Below are positions 43,423-52,040 of a DNA stretch of 61,387 nucleotides, piece after piece. A program made the position numbers and the translations under genes. The notes beneath the pieces are model-generated. The model saw only the letters and a program-made list of their open reading frames with translations. It did no database searches and was not told where the DNA came from. Source of the DNA: Alphaproteobacteria bacterium (GTDB taxonomy: Bacteria; Pseudomonadota; Alphaproteobacteria; GCA-2731375); the NCBI GenBank assembly GCA_030747035.1, contig JASLLM010000002.1, positions 1-61,387 of the forward strand, in the 5' to 3' direction. Every line of letters starts with the position of its first letter. The first letter of the stretch is position 1.

Positions 43423-44733
43423 TTAAACCGCCGGACGGCCAATGGAAACATATGTGAAGCCCTGATCGCGCATGGTATCGGGATCGTAGATATTGCGCAT
43501 GTCGACCAGTACCGGCGTCTTCAAAAGATCCCTTACCCGGGGCATGTCCAAGGCGCGGTAGGCATTCCATTCGGTGATAATGGCCAGGGCATCCGCGTCG
43601 GCCAGGGTGTCGTATGCATCATCGCAATATTCAATCCCGGTCAGCAATTCCCGCGCCTCATCCATGCCCTCGGGATCATGGGCCCTTATCTCCGCGCCCG
43701 CCGCGATCAGGGCGGGGATGATATCCAGGCTTGGGGAATCGCGCATGTCATCGGTATTCGGCTTGAAGGTCAGGCCCAGGACGGCGATGGTCTTGCCTTG
43801 CAGGGAACCACCGCAGGCATCGATCACCTTCTTCGCCATGTCGCGCTTGCGCTGATCGTTGACCTCGACGGTCGCCTTGACGATGTTCATGGGCAGATCG
43901 AGGCTTTCCGCCGTGCGCAGCAAGGCCAGGGTGTCCTTGGGAAAGCAGGAGCCGCCATAGCCGGGACCCGCGTGCAGGAATTTGCTGCCGATACGGCCAT
44001 CCAGTCCGATGCCCCGGGCCACATCCTGGACATCCGCCTCCACCCGTTCACACAGATTAGCGATTTCATTGATGAAAGTGATCTTGGTGGCCAGAAATGC
44101 ATTGGCGGCATATTTGATCAGTTCCGCCGTCTGCCGGGCCGTGAACATCACCGGCGTCTCGTTCAGGAACAAGGAGCGGTAAAGTTCCCGCATAACCTCA
44201 CGGGCGCGCTCGCTTTCTGTACCGACCACAACGCGGTCTGGCCGCATAAAATCGCTGATGGCCGCGCCCTCGCGCAGGAACTCCGGGTTCGAGGCGACGT
44301 CATAGTCAGCATCCGGCCGGTTTTCGCCAATAATCCTGGCAACTTCCGCGCCGGTACCCACCGGTACCGTCGATTTGGTCACGATCACCGTATAGCCGTC
44401 CAGCGCCGCCGCCACCTCCGCCGCCGCGTCGTAAACGTAGCTTAGATCCGCATGGCCGTCGCCCCGGCGCGATGGCGTTCCCACCGCGATGAACACAGCA
44501 TCCGCATCCGGCACCTGTTGTTTCAAATCGGTGGTGAAGGACAGACGCCCAGCCGCGACGTTGCTTGCCACCAGTTGCTCCAGGCCCGGCTCGAATATAG
44601 GGATTCGGCCCGCCAGCAAGGCATCGATCTTATCAGCGTCCTTGTCGACACAGGTTACGGTATGGCCGAATTCGGAAAAGCAGGCGCCCGAGACCAAACC
44701 TACATAGCCGGTGCCGATCATGGTGACATGCAT
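43423..44733 (-). CDS. ugd: UDP-glucose 6-dehydrogenase
   Basis: Ugd oxidises UDP-glucose to UDP-glucuronate with two NAD+. The 436-residue product has the Rossmann motif MIGTGYVGLVSGACFSEFG (5-23), substrate-binding EFLREG (151-156), Lys207 and Asn211 in ELIKYAANAF, the catalytic cysteine Cys263 in GYGGSCFPKD, and the C-terminal GLTFKPNTDDMRDSP. All catalytic residues are present. It lies 35 bases after galU and 24 bases before pgm on the same strand, giving a UDP-glucuronate supply operon for surface polysaccharide. Confidence 0.95.
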   Translation of the reverse strand: MHVTMIGTGYVGLVSGACFSEFGHTVTCVDKDADKIDALLAGRIPIFEPGLEQLVASNVAAGRLSFTTDLKQQVPDADAVFIAVGTPSRRGDGHADLSYVYDAAAEVAAALDGYTVIVTKSTVPVGTGAEVARIIGENRPDADYDVASNPEFLREGAAISDFMRPDRVVVGTESERAREVMRELYRSLFLNETPVMFTARQTAELIKYAANAFLATKITFINEIANLCERVEADVQDVARGIGLDGRIGSKFLHAGPGYGGSCFPKDTLALLRTAESLDLPMNIVKATVEVNDQRKRDMAKKVIDACGGSLQGKTIAVLGLTFKPNTDDMRDSPSLDIIPALIAAGAEIRAHDPEGMDEARELLTGIEYCDDAYDTLADADALAIITEWNAYRALDMPRVRDLLKTPVLVDMRNIYDPDTMRDQGFTYVSIGRPAV

Positions 44734-44768
44734 ACTGTTTCTGGTCCTACATAATACTCAGGTAATGG

Positions 44769-45650
44769 TTAGCGGGATTGACCTGCCGGGGTGATTTCCG
44801 ACAGGTATTCACTCAGTCCCTGCCGCAGATCGTCCCGGTCCAAACCAAAAGCGATGGTGGCCTGCAGGAAACCCAGTTTGTCGCCGCAGTCAAATCGGGT
44901 GCCTTCAAATCGCAAGCCATGAAAAGGCCGTTCCCCAATCATCTTAGCCATGGCGTCGGTCAATTGAATTTCGCCGCCCGCACCCTTTTCCTTCCGCCCG
45001 AGATAGTCAAATACCTCCGGCATCAGGATGTAGCGGCCAATCACCGACAAGGTGGACGGCGCCTCAGCCGGATCGGGTTTTTCCACCAGGCCCCGCACTT
45101 CGGCCAGGCGGCCATCATCCTGACCCACATCCAGGATACCATAGCGGTCGGTATGTTCTTTCGGCACATCCATGACCGCCACCATGTTGCCCCCCGTCTC
45201 GGCGGCGGCGTCCGCCATTTGTTTCAGACAGGGCGTCTTGCTCTGGATCAAATCGTCCGCCAGCAGGACCGCGAAAGGTTCATTGCCGACAAGGTTCCTG
45301 GCGCACCAGACCGCGTGGCCAAGCCCCAGTGGTTCCTGCTGCCGAGTATAGGCAACCTGCCCGGCGTCGGGAATAGCGGCCCGCAGCGCCGCCAATTCAT
45401 CGTTCTTGTCGCGGGATGACAGCAGGTCCTCCAACTCGTAGGAATGATCAAAATGGTCCTCGATCGCGGTCTTGCCGCGGCCGGTGACAAAGATGAACTC
45501 TTCCACTCCCGCCGCCGCCGCTTCCTCCACCGCATATTGGATCAACGGCTTGTCGACGATGGGCAGCATCTCCTTGGGCAGAGCCTTGGTCGCCGGCAGA
45601 AACCGTGTGCCCATTCCACCCACCGGAAAAACCGCCTTGCGTACGCGCAT
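44769..45650 (-). CDS. galU: UTP-glucose-1-phosphate uridylyltransferase
   Basis: GalU makes UDP-glucose from UTP and glucose-1-phosphate. The 293-residue product has the nucleotidyltransferase signature VFPVGGMGTRFLPATKALPK (7-26), the metal aspartates in LLADDLIQ, EKPDPAEAPS, and GGEIQLTDAM. Length and motifs are standard. It is the first gene of the leftward galU-ugd-pgm cassette. Confidence 0.95.
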   Translation of the reverse strand: MRVRKAVFPVGGMGTRFLPATKALPKEMLPIVDKPLIQYAVEEAAAAGVEEFIFVTGRGKTAIEDHFDHSYELEDLLSSRDKNDELAALRAAIPDAGQVAYTRQQEPLGLGHAVWCARNLVGNEPFAVLLADDLIQSKTPCLKQMADAAAETGGNMVAVMDVPKEHTDRYGILDVGQDDGRLAEVRGLVEKPDPAEAPSTLSVIGRYILMPEVFDYLGRKEKGAGGEIQLTDAMAKMIGERPFHGLRFEGTRFDCGDKLGFLQATIAFGLDRDDLRQGLSEYLSEITPAGQSR

Positions 45651-45714
45651 GCCAATTCAGCCTATTTTCTTGCCTTGTGAGAATGTTAGGATGAGCTTCT
45701 GCCATGAGCGGGGC

Positions 45715-45730
45715 GATGGCGCAAGCCATC
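45715..45730. repeat. Short GNRA-loop hairpin after the J-protein gene
   Basis: GATGGC (45715-45720) pairs with GCCATC (45725-45730) around a GCAA loop on the plus strand, four bases beyond the stop codon of the leftward J-protein gene. It has no T tract on either side, so at most it is a weak transcription end or an mRNA 3'-end stabiliser. Confidence 0.3.
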
Positions 45731-45733
45731 CCG

Positions 45734-46456
45734 TCACACGCGCAGCAACAAATCCTTGGCCTGATTGATTTTTGCCGCAAGGTAGGATGAGCCGCCCTTG
45801 TCAGGATGCAGTTTCAACATCAGGCGTTTGTGGGCCTCGCGTATCTCGCTGGGCGACGGGTTGATGTCCAGACCCAGGACCTCCCGCGCTTCTTCTTCCG
45901 TCATGCTGCCCTGCGCCCGTGCGGTCTGGCCGGCGTAATCGCCATCATGACCGCTTGCATCCTGCCGCCAGTCACTGTCCTGCGTACGGTCCAGATAAGC
46001 TTCCAACAGCTGCGCCGCTTCACCGTCACGGCGCCGGCATTCATCCAGCAGATCGAGCAACTGCTCACGGTTCAATTCACTCAAATCACGGCCGGCGAAG
46101 GTGCCTTGCAGTACCTCCCCGCGCATGGCGCCGCTGTCATGGTCCAGGGTCATACGCAAATAGGCGGTCTCGACGTTGGAACTGCGGCCCGTTGAGCTTG
46201 CCGGCCCACGGCTCATGCGCGGTCCAAGTTTGGGCAGGGCCCAGCGCCGCAGGAAGGCGAATGCGGCAAAGGCAAGTGGCAGGCCCAGGGCGAAGCGTCC
46301 GGTCAACAGGAAAAACAGCGCCAGGGCGGCACATACGGCAAAACCGAGATAGCGCAGCGCCTTGGCCAGAACTTTCGGATCCGCGTTGAGCAGTAGCTTG
46401 CCCATCAGGCCCAAGGCGCCCAGCAGACAGACGCCGAGGATGAAATAGCCGATCAT
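45734..46456 (-). CDS. Membrane-anchored J-domain protein (Tim14/TimB-like)
   Basis: This 240-residue protein has two N-terminal membrane segments (about 3-22 and 32-60), a central acidic region with LQGTFAGRDLSELNREQLLD, and a C-terminal J-domain ending the protein, with the HPD triad at 217-219 (KLHPDKGG). J-domains stimulate DnaK-type ATPases. N-anchored proteins with a terminal J-domain in alphaproteobacteria have been described as relatives of mitochondrial Tim14/Pam18. The start at 46456 overlaps the stop of the upstream VWA gene (ATGA); the frame is open upstream but only as a shadow. Partner and clients are unknown. Confidence 0.82.
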   Translation of the reverse strand: MIGYFILGVCLLGALGLMGKLLLNADPKVLAKALRYLGFAVCAALALFFLLTGRFALGLPLAFAAFAFLRRWALPKLGPRMSRGPASSTGRSSNVETAYLRMTLDHDSGAMRGEVLQGTFAGRDLSELNREQLLDLLDECRRRDGEAAQLLEAYLDRTQDSDWRQDASGHDGDYAGQTARAQGSMTEEEAREVLGLDINPSPSEIREAHKRLMLKLHPDKGGSSYLAAKINQAKDLLLRV

Positions 46457-47178
46457 GAGGGCTTCGAACCCATCTGATGGGCGATCTGCAGAACCGCCTG
46501 CGCCTTGCCCTGGGAAAAATCCGAAAGCGCCTTGCGGCCACCGGCGGCATAGACCGCCACGGCGGCAAGCAGATCCCGCAATTGAGCCGCCGAAGTGGCA
46601 TCGAAACGGCAATAGGCACCGCGTGTGAGGGTGGCGATTTGTTTGAAGGCGCGGCTGGCCGTCGGCTCCAGACCTTCATGAAACAGGAAGCAAGGCACCC
46701 CAAGCATGCCCAATTCGCCCGCCACGGTACAAACCTGGTCCACATCCTCCTCCAAGCAATCACCAACAAAAACCAGGGCATTGATCCGCTGCTTGGTGGT
46801 TTCCCGTACCGCATAGCGCAGCAGGCGCTCGACCTGGGTCTGTCCGCCCAGGCAACGCACCCTTGTCATGTAGGGGATCAGATCGGCCGAGGAGGAGATC
46901 CACGGCGTGGCGCGAAAATCCTTGTAACCCCGGTAATAGGCCAACTGCACATCCAGCCCACCCAGGGCGGCGGTCTGGGCGAACATATCGCCCTGAATCT
47001 GACAGGCGGTATCCCAGCTCGGCTCCCGGCTGGCTGTTGCGTCCATGGCAAACAACAGCCGTCCCCGGCCCTTGGCCGCATGCGCAGTGGGGGTCGCGGC
47101 CAGCTTGTTCAGGAAATCCTGCACCTCTGCATTGCCGCCCTTGGCCGCTATGTCACGCTTATCATTCGCCATCATCAT
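46453..47178 (-). CDS. VWA-domain-like cytoplasmic protein
   Basis: This 241-residue protein has a von Willebrand A-like fold: a first strand LLFAMDATASRE with the metal-site motif DxTxS (Asp46, Thr48, Ser50), then TQVERLLRYAV and NALVFVGDCLEEDVD. It lacks a signal peptide and membrane segments. Homologous alphaproteobacterial proteins are uncharacterised; a metal-dependent protein-binding role is inferred from the fold. ATG codons at 47178, 47175 and 47172 are alternative starts and none has a strong ribosome binding site. It is translationally coupled to the Tim14-like J-protein, suggesting a joint function. Confidence 0.72.
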   Translation of the reverse strand: MMMANDKRDIAAKGGNAEVQDFLNKLAATPTAHAAKGRGRLLFAMDATASREPSWDTACQIQGDMFAQTAALGGLDVQLAYYRGYKDFRATPWISSSADLIPYMTRVRCLGGQTQVERLLRYAVRETTKQRINALVFVGDCLEEDVDQVCTVAGELGMLGVPCFLFHEGLEPTASRAFKQIATLTRGAYCRFDATSAAQLRDLLAAVAVYAAGGRKALSDFSQGKAQAVLQIAHQMGSKPS

Positions 47179-47249
47179 ATTACATTGTATGCGGCGGCGA
47201 CTTGTCCAGTGCCAAGGATGCCTCGGCGTCGAAACTGGCGGCCTATACG

Positions 47250-48236
47250 CTACTCAACGATGATCTTTGCGTCCGGGTTGAAGGCATGAAAGGCAAAGGC
47301 AAAATCAACACGGTAGTGCACATCGACCAGATTACCGTTGGCATCGCGCCGCTGCACCAGGACATTTCCGGCCTCCCGGCCCTCCGCAATGATGGCGCTG
47401 TCGAGCGCGGAATTCTGGCCGTATTCAAATGTCAATATCAGGCCGTCCTCGGTCTCGATCCGCTCCTTGATCTGCAGGAAATCGACCGACCAGGCCCGAT
47501 TGCCCACGGCCACCACGCGGGCCAGGGGGGCGACCACCCCCGGCAGTTTGCCACGGTACAGGAACGGCGTATGGGCGGAATCGTAGCCGCGATATGGGTT
47601 TATGCCGTATTGGCGCATATGGGGATTGGTCGGCACCAGAACGTCGCCCTTCGGCGCACGGGCCTTGAACTTGGCGAAGGATTCCAAGCGCGCCGGCAGA
47701 AAGCGTAGTTTCTGCCCCGTTCTTTCACCGATAATTGCCTCGCCGGTAAATTGCTGCCACCAGCTTTCGCTCTGCCGGTCATACATCACCAGATCCGAAT
47801 AGCGCAGCTTGCCCGTGGTGCCGAACTCCAGGGTCAGTCCATCAACCCGCCTGTCGAACACCACCGCCGCGTTGCACAGGGGACAGAAGGTGACCGCCAC
47901 CGGCACACCGTCGATGACATCGTTGACGATTTCATGCCAAATCAGAATGGACAGGGGATAGGCACGGCTTTTGCCATTGATGGTCAATCCCACCACCGGC
48001 TCGGTTGCCGCATATTTCTCCGCTTCGGCCACCGCCACATAACGGGGATCATCGATCGATGGAATGCGGTCCTTGCTCACCCCGCCGGACATGATCTGAT
48101 CGAACGGGACGGAATGCTTGGAGAAATCGGTTTTGGGCCATTCCCGGCTCCATTGGCTCGGGTTCGCCTGAATGGGTCCCGGCACCACGAAAAAGACCAG
48201 GGCGGCCAAAGCCGCGATTGTCAAATAGGGTCTCAT
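47250..48236 (-). CDS. DUF3179 domain-containing periplasmic protein
   Basis: From ATG 48236, preceded by GGAGG at eight bases, the product has 328 residues with a signal peptide (about 1-24). The DUF3179 core shows YPLSILIWHEIVNDVIDG, then VTFCPLCNAAVVF with the CxxC pair Cys118 and Cys121, and WWQQFTGEAIIGERTG. The family is widespread and uncharacterised; the CxxC could bind a metal or be redox-active in the periplasm. The neighbouring VWA gene and the divergent oxidase gene give no direct clue. Confidence 0.85.
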   Translation of the reverse strand: MRPYLTIAALAALVFFVVPGPIQANPSQWSREWPKTDFSKHSVPFDQIMSGGVSKDRIPSIDDPRYVAVAEAEKYAATEPVVGLTINGKSRAYPLSILIWHEIVNDVIDGVPVAVTFCPLCNAAVVFDRRVDGLTLEFGTTGKLRYSDLVMYDRQSESWWQQFTGEAIIGERTGQKLRFLPARLESFAKFKARAPKGDVLVPTNPHMRQYGINPYRGYDSAHTPFLYRGKLPGVVAPLARVVAVGNRAWSVDFLQIKERIETEDGLILTFEYGQNSALDSAIIAEGREAGNVLVQRRDANGNLVDVHYRVDFAFAFHAFNPDAKIIVE

Positions 48237-48376
48237 GACCGCACCTCCGTTACGTTCCCTGCAATACCTTGTCCCCATGGTCGTCAACCATGTGATCGTG
48301 TGCAAGTCACAGCTTCTTGACCCAATTCCATAGCTGGTTCTTGACCCTGGGGGACAGGCGGGCCAAGTTGCGCGCC

Positions 48377-49513
48377 ATGATCGATCGAGTTGACAGCATC
48401 GTGGTGGGAGCCGGCGTGGTTGGCCTGGCCATTGCCCGGCAACTGGCGCTGGCCGGGGATGAGGTTATCGTCCTGGAAGCCGCAGACATCATTGGCAGCG
48501 GAACCTCGTCGCGCAACAGCGAGGTGATCCATGCCGGTATTTACTATGCCAAGGACAGTCTGAAAGCCCGGTTTTGCGTTTCCGGCAAAGCCAAGCTGTA
48601 TGAGTTTTGTGCCGCCCATGGCGTGGCGCACCGCAATTGCGGCAAATTGATCGTAGCCACGTCGGCGGACGAGTTGGAGGTTCTTGACGGCATCAAGGCA
48701 AAGGCAGCCGCCAACGGTGTCGACGACCTTTATGAAATCAGTGCGGCGGAGGCGATCGCACAGGAACCGGCCCTCGCCTGTACCGGCGCGCTGGTATCCC
48801 CCTCCACCGGCATCATCGACAGTCATGGCCTGATGCTGGCCTATCAGGGCGAGGCGGAGGATCATGGCGCCGTCATTGCCTTCAACAGCCGTGCCGTTGG
48901 CGGGCGGGTCCTGGGCGATGGCATTGCCTTGCGGGTCAGGAGTGAAGACGGTGGCGAGATGGAGCTGGCCTGCAGCCGCCTGATTAATTCCGCGGGTCTA
49001 TATGCCCAGCCAATGGCCCGCACCATCGAAGGCCTGGATCCAGAAAAAGTTCCGGCGCTGTATTATTGCAAGGGCAACTATTTCTCCCTCGCCGGCACTC
49101 AACCATTTTCCCGACTGATCTATCCGGTCCCCGCCTCGGCCTCCCTTGGGGTGCATTTGACCATAGACCTGGGCGGCCAGGCCCGTTTTGGCCCTGACCA
49201 GCAATGGTTGGAGGGGGAGGTCACGGACCTGTACGAACCCATTGACTACGTCGTGGAACCCAGCCGGGCGGATGTCTTCTACGAGGCGGTACGCCGCTAT
49301 TATCCGGCCTTACCCGACGATTCGCTGAAACCCGCCTATAGCGGCATGCGGCCAAAGCTGCAGCAGCCGGGTGGCGGGGTCGAGGATTTTCTGATCCAGG
49401 GGCCCTCGGACCACGGTGTGGCCGGACTGATCAATCTCTATGGCATAGAATCGCCGGGTTTGACCTCGTCCCTGGCAATTGCCGAACATGTCGCTGCGCT
49501 GTTGCATGATTGA
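48377..49513 (+). CDS. FAD-dependent oxidoreductase, L-2-hydroxyglutarate oxidase-like (LhgO)
   Basis: This DAO-superfamily flavoenzyme of 378 residues has the dinucleotide motif [16 protein letters not shown] (9-24) and the LhgO/L2HGDH-type signature [13 protein letters not shown] (45-57). Further blocks are [17 protein letters not shown] and [17 protein letters not shown]. The C-terminal [19 protein letters not shown] is also typical. It would oxidise L-2-hydroxyglutarate or a related 2-hydroxyacid and pass electrons to the quinone pool. The start at 48377 is chosen because the FAD fold begins there; the frame is open to 48317. It is divergent from the DUF3179 gene. Confidence 0.87.
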   Translation: MIDRVDSIVVGAGVVGLAIARQLALAGDEVIVLEAADIIGSGTSSRNSEVIHAGIYYAKDSLKARFCVSGKAKLYEFCAAHGVAHRNCGKLIVATSADELEVLDGIKAKAAANGVDDLYEISAAEAIAQEPALACTGALVSPSTGIIDSHGLMLAYQGEAEDHGAVIAFNSRAVGGRVLGDGIALRVRSEDGGEMELACSRLINSAGLYAQPMARTIEGLDPEKVPALYYCKGNYFSLAGTQPFSRLIYPVPASASLGVHLTIDLGGQARFGPDQQWLEGEVTDLYEPIDYVVEPSRADVFYEAVRRYYPALPDDSLKPAYSGMRPKLQQPGGGVEDFLIQGPSDHGVAGLINLYGIESPGLTSSLAIAEHVAALLHD

Positions 49514-49576
49514 GCCTCGCTTGCGGCCTTGGCCGGGCATGGGATAGTTTGCGCAAAACCAGAAGAGAGAAAGATA

Positions 49577-50461
49577 ATGGGCGGTGTTTCAATGAACGGA
49601 CTATTCGGCATCCGGCGGCGCGGTTTGCGGCCTGGATTCTTGTTGCCACTGACCATTATCTTGAGCCTGTCCGTTGCCTTGCCCATCGGCGAAGCCGACG
49701 CCGAGGGCCGTTACAATGATTGGGAGTTGTGGACTTCATCCGCGAACGCGGTATTGCCCGCCAAACAGGGTTCGTTAGGGCCGTTTCGCCTTAATGTCGC
49801 AGCCGGTGCGGCGGCGGCGCCGGAATATCTCGGCTCCGACAGCATCGCAATGAAGCCCCTTCCCCTGGTGGACCTGAATTATGCCGGTGCCCTGTTTCTT
49901 TCCACCCAGCAGGGTGTTGGCTGGAACATGTGGCGCAAGACAACCTTGCGGGCCGGGCCCAGAATTACCTTCGACTATGGCCGCTTGGCTTCGGATTCGC
50001 CCAAATTGGCCGGGTTGCCTGATATCGAATTGGGTACCGAGTTGGGCCTGTTCCTGGAAGGATTTTCCGGTGCATGGCGGTTCAAAAGTGATATCCGCCA
50101 GGAAGTCGGCGGCGGCCATGGCGGCTTGCTGCTCAACGGCGAGGTGGCCTGGGGCAGCCGCTGGTCAAAGAATGCATCGATTATCCTTGGTGGGCGTATG
50201 ACCTACATGGACGACACCTATGCGGAAAGCTATTTTTCAATCGCCGCCGCCAATGCAACCGCCGGCCGTTCGACTTATGCGGCGGCGGGTGGCTTTCGGG
50301 ACGCCAATGCCTATGTGCAGCTGATTTATGACTTTACCCAGGCCTTTTACGTCTCCACAGAACTGCGTGGCACCATGTTGATGGAACAGGCGGCCGACAG
50401 CCCGATCAGCGAGTCGGACGCCTTCTTCACCGGCTCGGTCATGGTTGGCTACCGCTTCTGA
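49577..50461 (+). CDS. MipA/OmpV family outer membrane protein
   Basis: This 294-residue beta-barrel protein has an N-terminal signal peptide of about 43 residues with a long basic n-region (FGIRRRGLRPG, then LLPLTIILSLSVALP). The MipA/OmpV pattern is visible: LNVAAGAAAAPEYLGSDS, and at the end FFTGSVMVGYRF with the C-terminal phenylalanine needed for outer-membrane insertion. The start is ATG 49577 after AGAGAGAAAG; ATG 49592 is an alternative. Its TGA overlaps the ATG of the glutamine-synthetase-like gene (TGATG), an unusual coupling of an outer-membrane protein to a cytosolic ligase. Confidence 0.85.
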   Translation: MGGVSMNGLFGIRRRGLRPGFLLPLTIILSLSVALPIGEADAEGRYNDWELWTSSANAVLPAKQGSLGPFRLNVAAGAAAAPEYLGSDSIAMKPLPLVDLNYAGALFLSTQQGVGWNMWRKTTLRAGPRITFDYGRLASDSPKLAGLPDIELGTELGLFLEGFSGAWRFKSDIRQEVGGGHGGLLLNGEVAWGSRWSKNASIILGGRMTYMDDTYAESYFSIAAANATAGRSTYAAAGGFRDANAYVQLIYDFTQAFYVSTELRGTMLMEQAADSPISESDAFFTGSVMVGYRF

Positions 50462-51870
50462 TGGCGTCCGGGCCCGGCAAATCGGCCCAAGGCACCGGCG
50501 CCCGCGCCGTTCGCACCGCGGCCCAGGCGCGCCGCATTGTCAAGCAACGGGGCCTGGACCATGTGAAGGTCGGGGTGTTCGATGCCGATGGCGTGTTGCG
50601 GGGCAAGTTCATGGGCGTCGAGAAATTTTTCTCGGCTCTTGATAAGGGTTTCGGCTTTTGCGACGTGGTGCTGGGCTGGGACAGTGCCGACCAGCTTTAT
50701 GACAATACCTCGTATACCGGCTGGCATACCGGCTATCCGGACGCCCAGGTACGCATTCTACCCGATAGCTGCCGTGACCAGCCGTTTGATTTCGACGGCC
50801 GGGGTCTATTGTTCCTAGGCGAATTCATGGGCCCGGCCGAGGCGATTTGCCCGCGTGGCTTGCTGCGCCGGGTAGTGGCGCGGGCCCGCGACATGGGCCT
50901 GGCGGCACGCGCCGCGTTCGAGTACGAGTTTTTCCTGTTCGACGAGACGCCCGAAAGTGCCGCGGCCAAGGGCTATCGCGGCCTGCAGCCCATAACGCCG
51001 GGCAATTTCGGCTATTCCCTGTTGCGCGCCTCGGCCTGGTCGGATTTCCATGGCGCCTTGCTACAAGCCTGCCGGGACATGGATTTCCCCCTCGAAGGGC
51101 TGCATACCGAAACCGGGCCCGGTGTACTGGAAGCCAGCATCGACAAGGATCAAGCCATGGCCGCCGCCGACAAGGCGGCGCTGTTCAAGACTTTTGCCAA
51201 GGTCATCGCCCAACGCCATGGCCTGATGGCCACCTTCATGGCGAAATGGTCACCTGACTATCCCGGTCAATCGGGGCATATCCATCTCTCCCTGGACAAA
51301 GTCAAGAGCGGCAAATCGGCCTTTCATGATGCCAAGGCGGAGGCGGGTATCAGTCCTCTGATGCGGCATTTTATCGGCGGCCAGCAGGCCCTGATGCCGG
51401 AACTTCTGGCCCTGATCGCGCCGACGGTGAACGCCTATACCCGGCTGATCCCCGGCTTTTGGGCCCCGACAGAGGCAACCTGGGGGTTGGATAACCGTAC
51501 CTGCGCCTTGCGGGTGATCGGTGGCGGGGCAAAGTCACAACGGGTGGAATTCCGGGTCGCGGCGGCCGATGCCAATCCCTATCTGGCGCTGGCCGCCGCC
51601 CTTGGCGCCGGTCTGTGGGGTATCGAACACGGCATCGAGCCGTCGGCGTCCGTTACGGGCAATGCCTACGACCAACGTCAGCCAAAGCGGCTGGCCCTGC
51701 CGCAAAGTCTGGGTGAAGCAGCACAACGTTTGGGACACTCCAAACCGGCCCGGGCCCTGTTCGGCGATGCCTTCGTTGAACATTTTGCCGCCTCTCGCGA
51801 CTGGGAGGAACGGCAAGCGCGCCGGGCCGTGACGGATTGGCAATTGCAGCGCTATTTCGAGATAATTTGA
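50461..51870 (+). CDS. Glutamine synthetase family protein (gamma-glutamyl ligase type)
   Basis: This 469-residue protein has the glutamine synthetase fold: a small N-terminal beta-grasp domain, then the catalytic barrel with FEYEFFLFD, the metal-binding TETGPGVLEASI, the histidine in GQSGHIHLSL, and RLIPGFWAPTEATWG. The region around RVIGGGAKSQRVEFRVAAAD carries the conserved arginine and ADANPYLALAA. It belongs to the non-canonical GS-like group (PuuA/GlnT-like ligases), which join glutamate to amines, so the amine substrate is open. No adenylylation-site pattern typical of GlnA is evident. Confidence 0.87.
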   Translation: MASGPGKSAQGTGARAVRTAAQARRIVKQRGLDHVKVGVFDADGVLRGKFMGVEKFFSALDKGFGFCDVVLGWDSADQLYDNTSYTGWHTGYPDAQVRILPDSCRDQPFDFDGRGLLFLGEFMGPAEAICPRGLLRRVVARARDMGLAARAAFEYEFFLFDETPESAAAKGYRGLQPITPGNFGYSLLRASAWSDFHGALLQACRDMDFPLEGLHTETGPGVLEASIDKDQAMAAADKAALFKTFAKVIAQRHGLMATFMAKWSPDYPGQSGHIHLSLDKVKSGKSAFHDAKAEAGISPLMRHFIGGQQALMPELLALIAPTVNAYTRLIPGFWAPTEATWGLDNRTCALRVIGGGAKSQRVEFRVAAADANPYLALAAALGAGLWGIEHGIEPSASVTGNAYDQRQPKRLALPQSLGEAAQRLGHSKPARALFGDAFVEHFAASRDWEERQARRAVTDWQLQRYFEII

Positions 51871-51975
51871 GGCGACGGATAATTTCACATAACCATGCCG
51901 TCGTGAAATATTGATCCGGCCCGGAATGGCGGCGCGACAGAATCTGGCGAATTACATAAACCAAGTATTAACTAA

Positions 51976-52008
51976 TTGAATTTTAACAAATTTCTGCTGA
52001 AATATAGA
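51976..52008 (+). promoter_or_regulatory. AT-rich candidate promoter before the Leu/Glu-type dehydrogenase
   Basis: The 167-base gap before the dehydrogenase gene is markedly AT-rich from about 51950 to 52015. TTGAAT (51976-51981) could serve as a -35 element with AATATA (52001-52006) as -10, but the 19-base spacer is longer than ideal. The call rests on composition and position only. Confidence 0.3.
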
Positions 52009-52040
52009 CTGACTGTAAAGCCTATCTAGGGATTTTCGTG

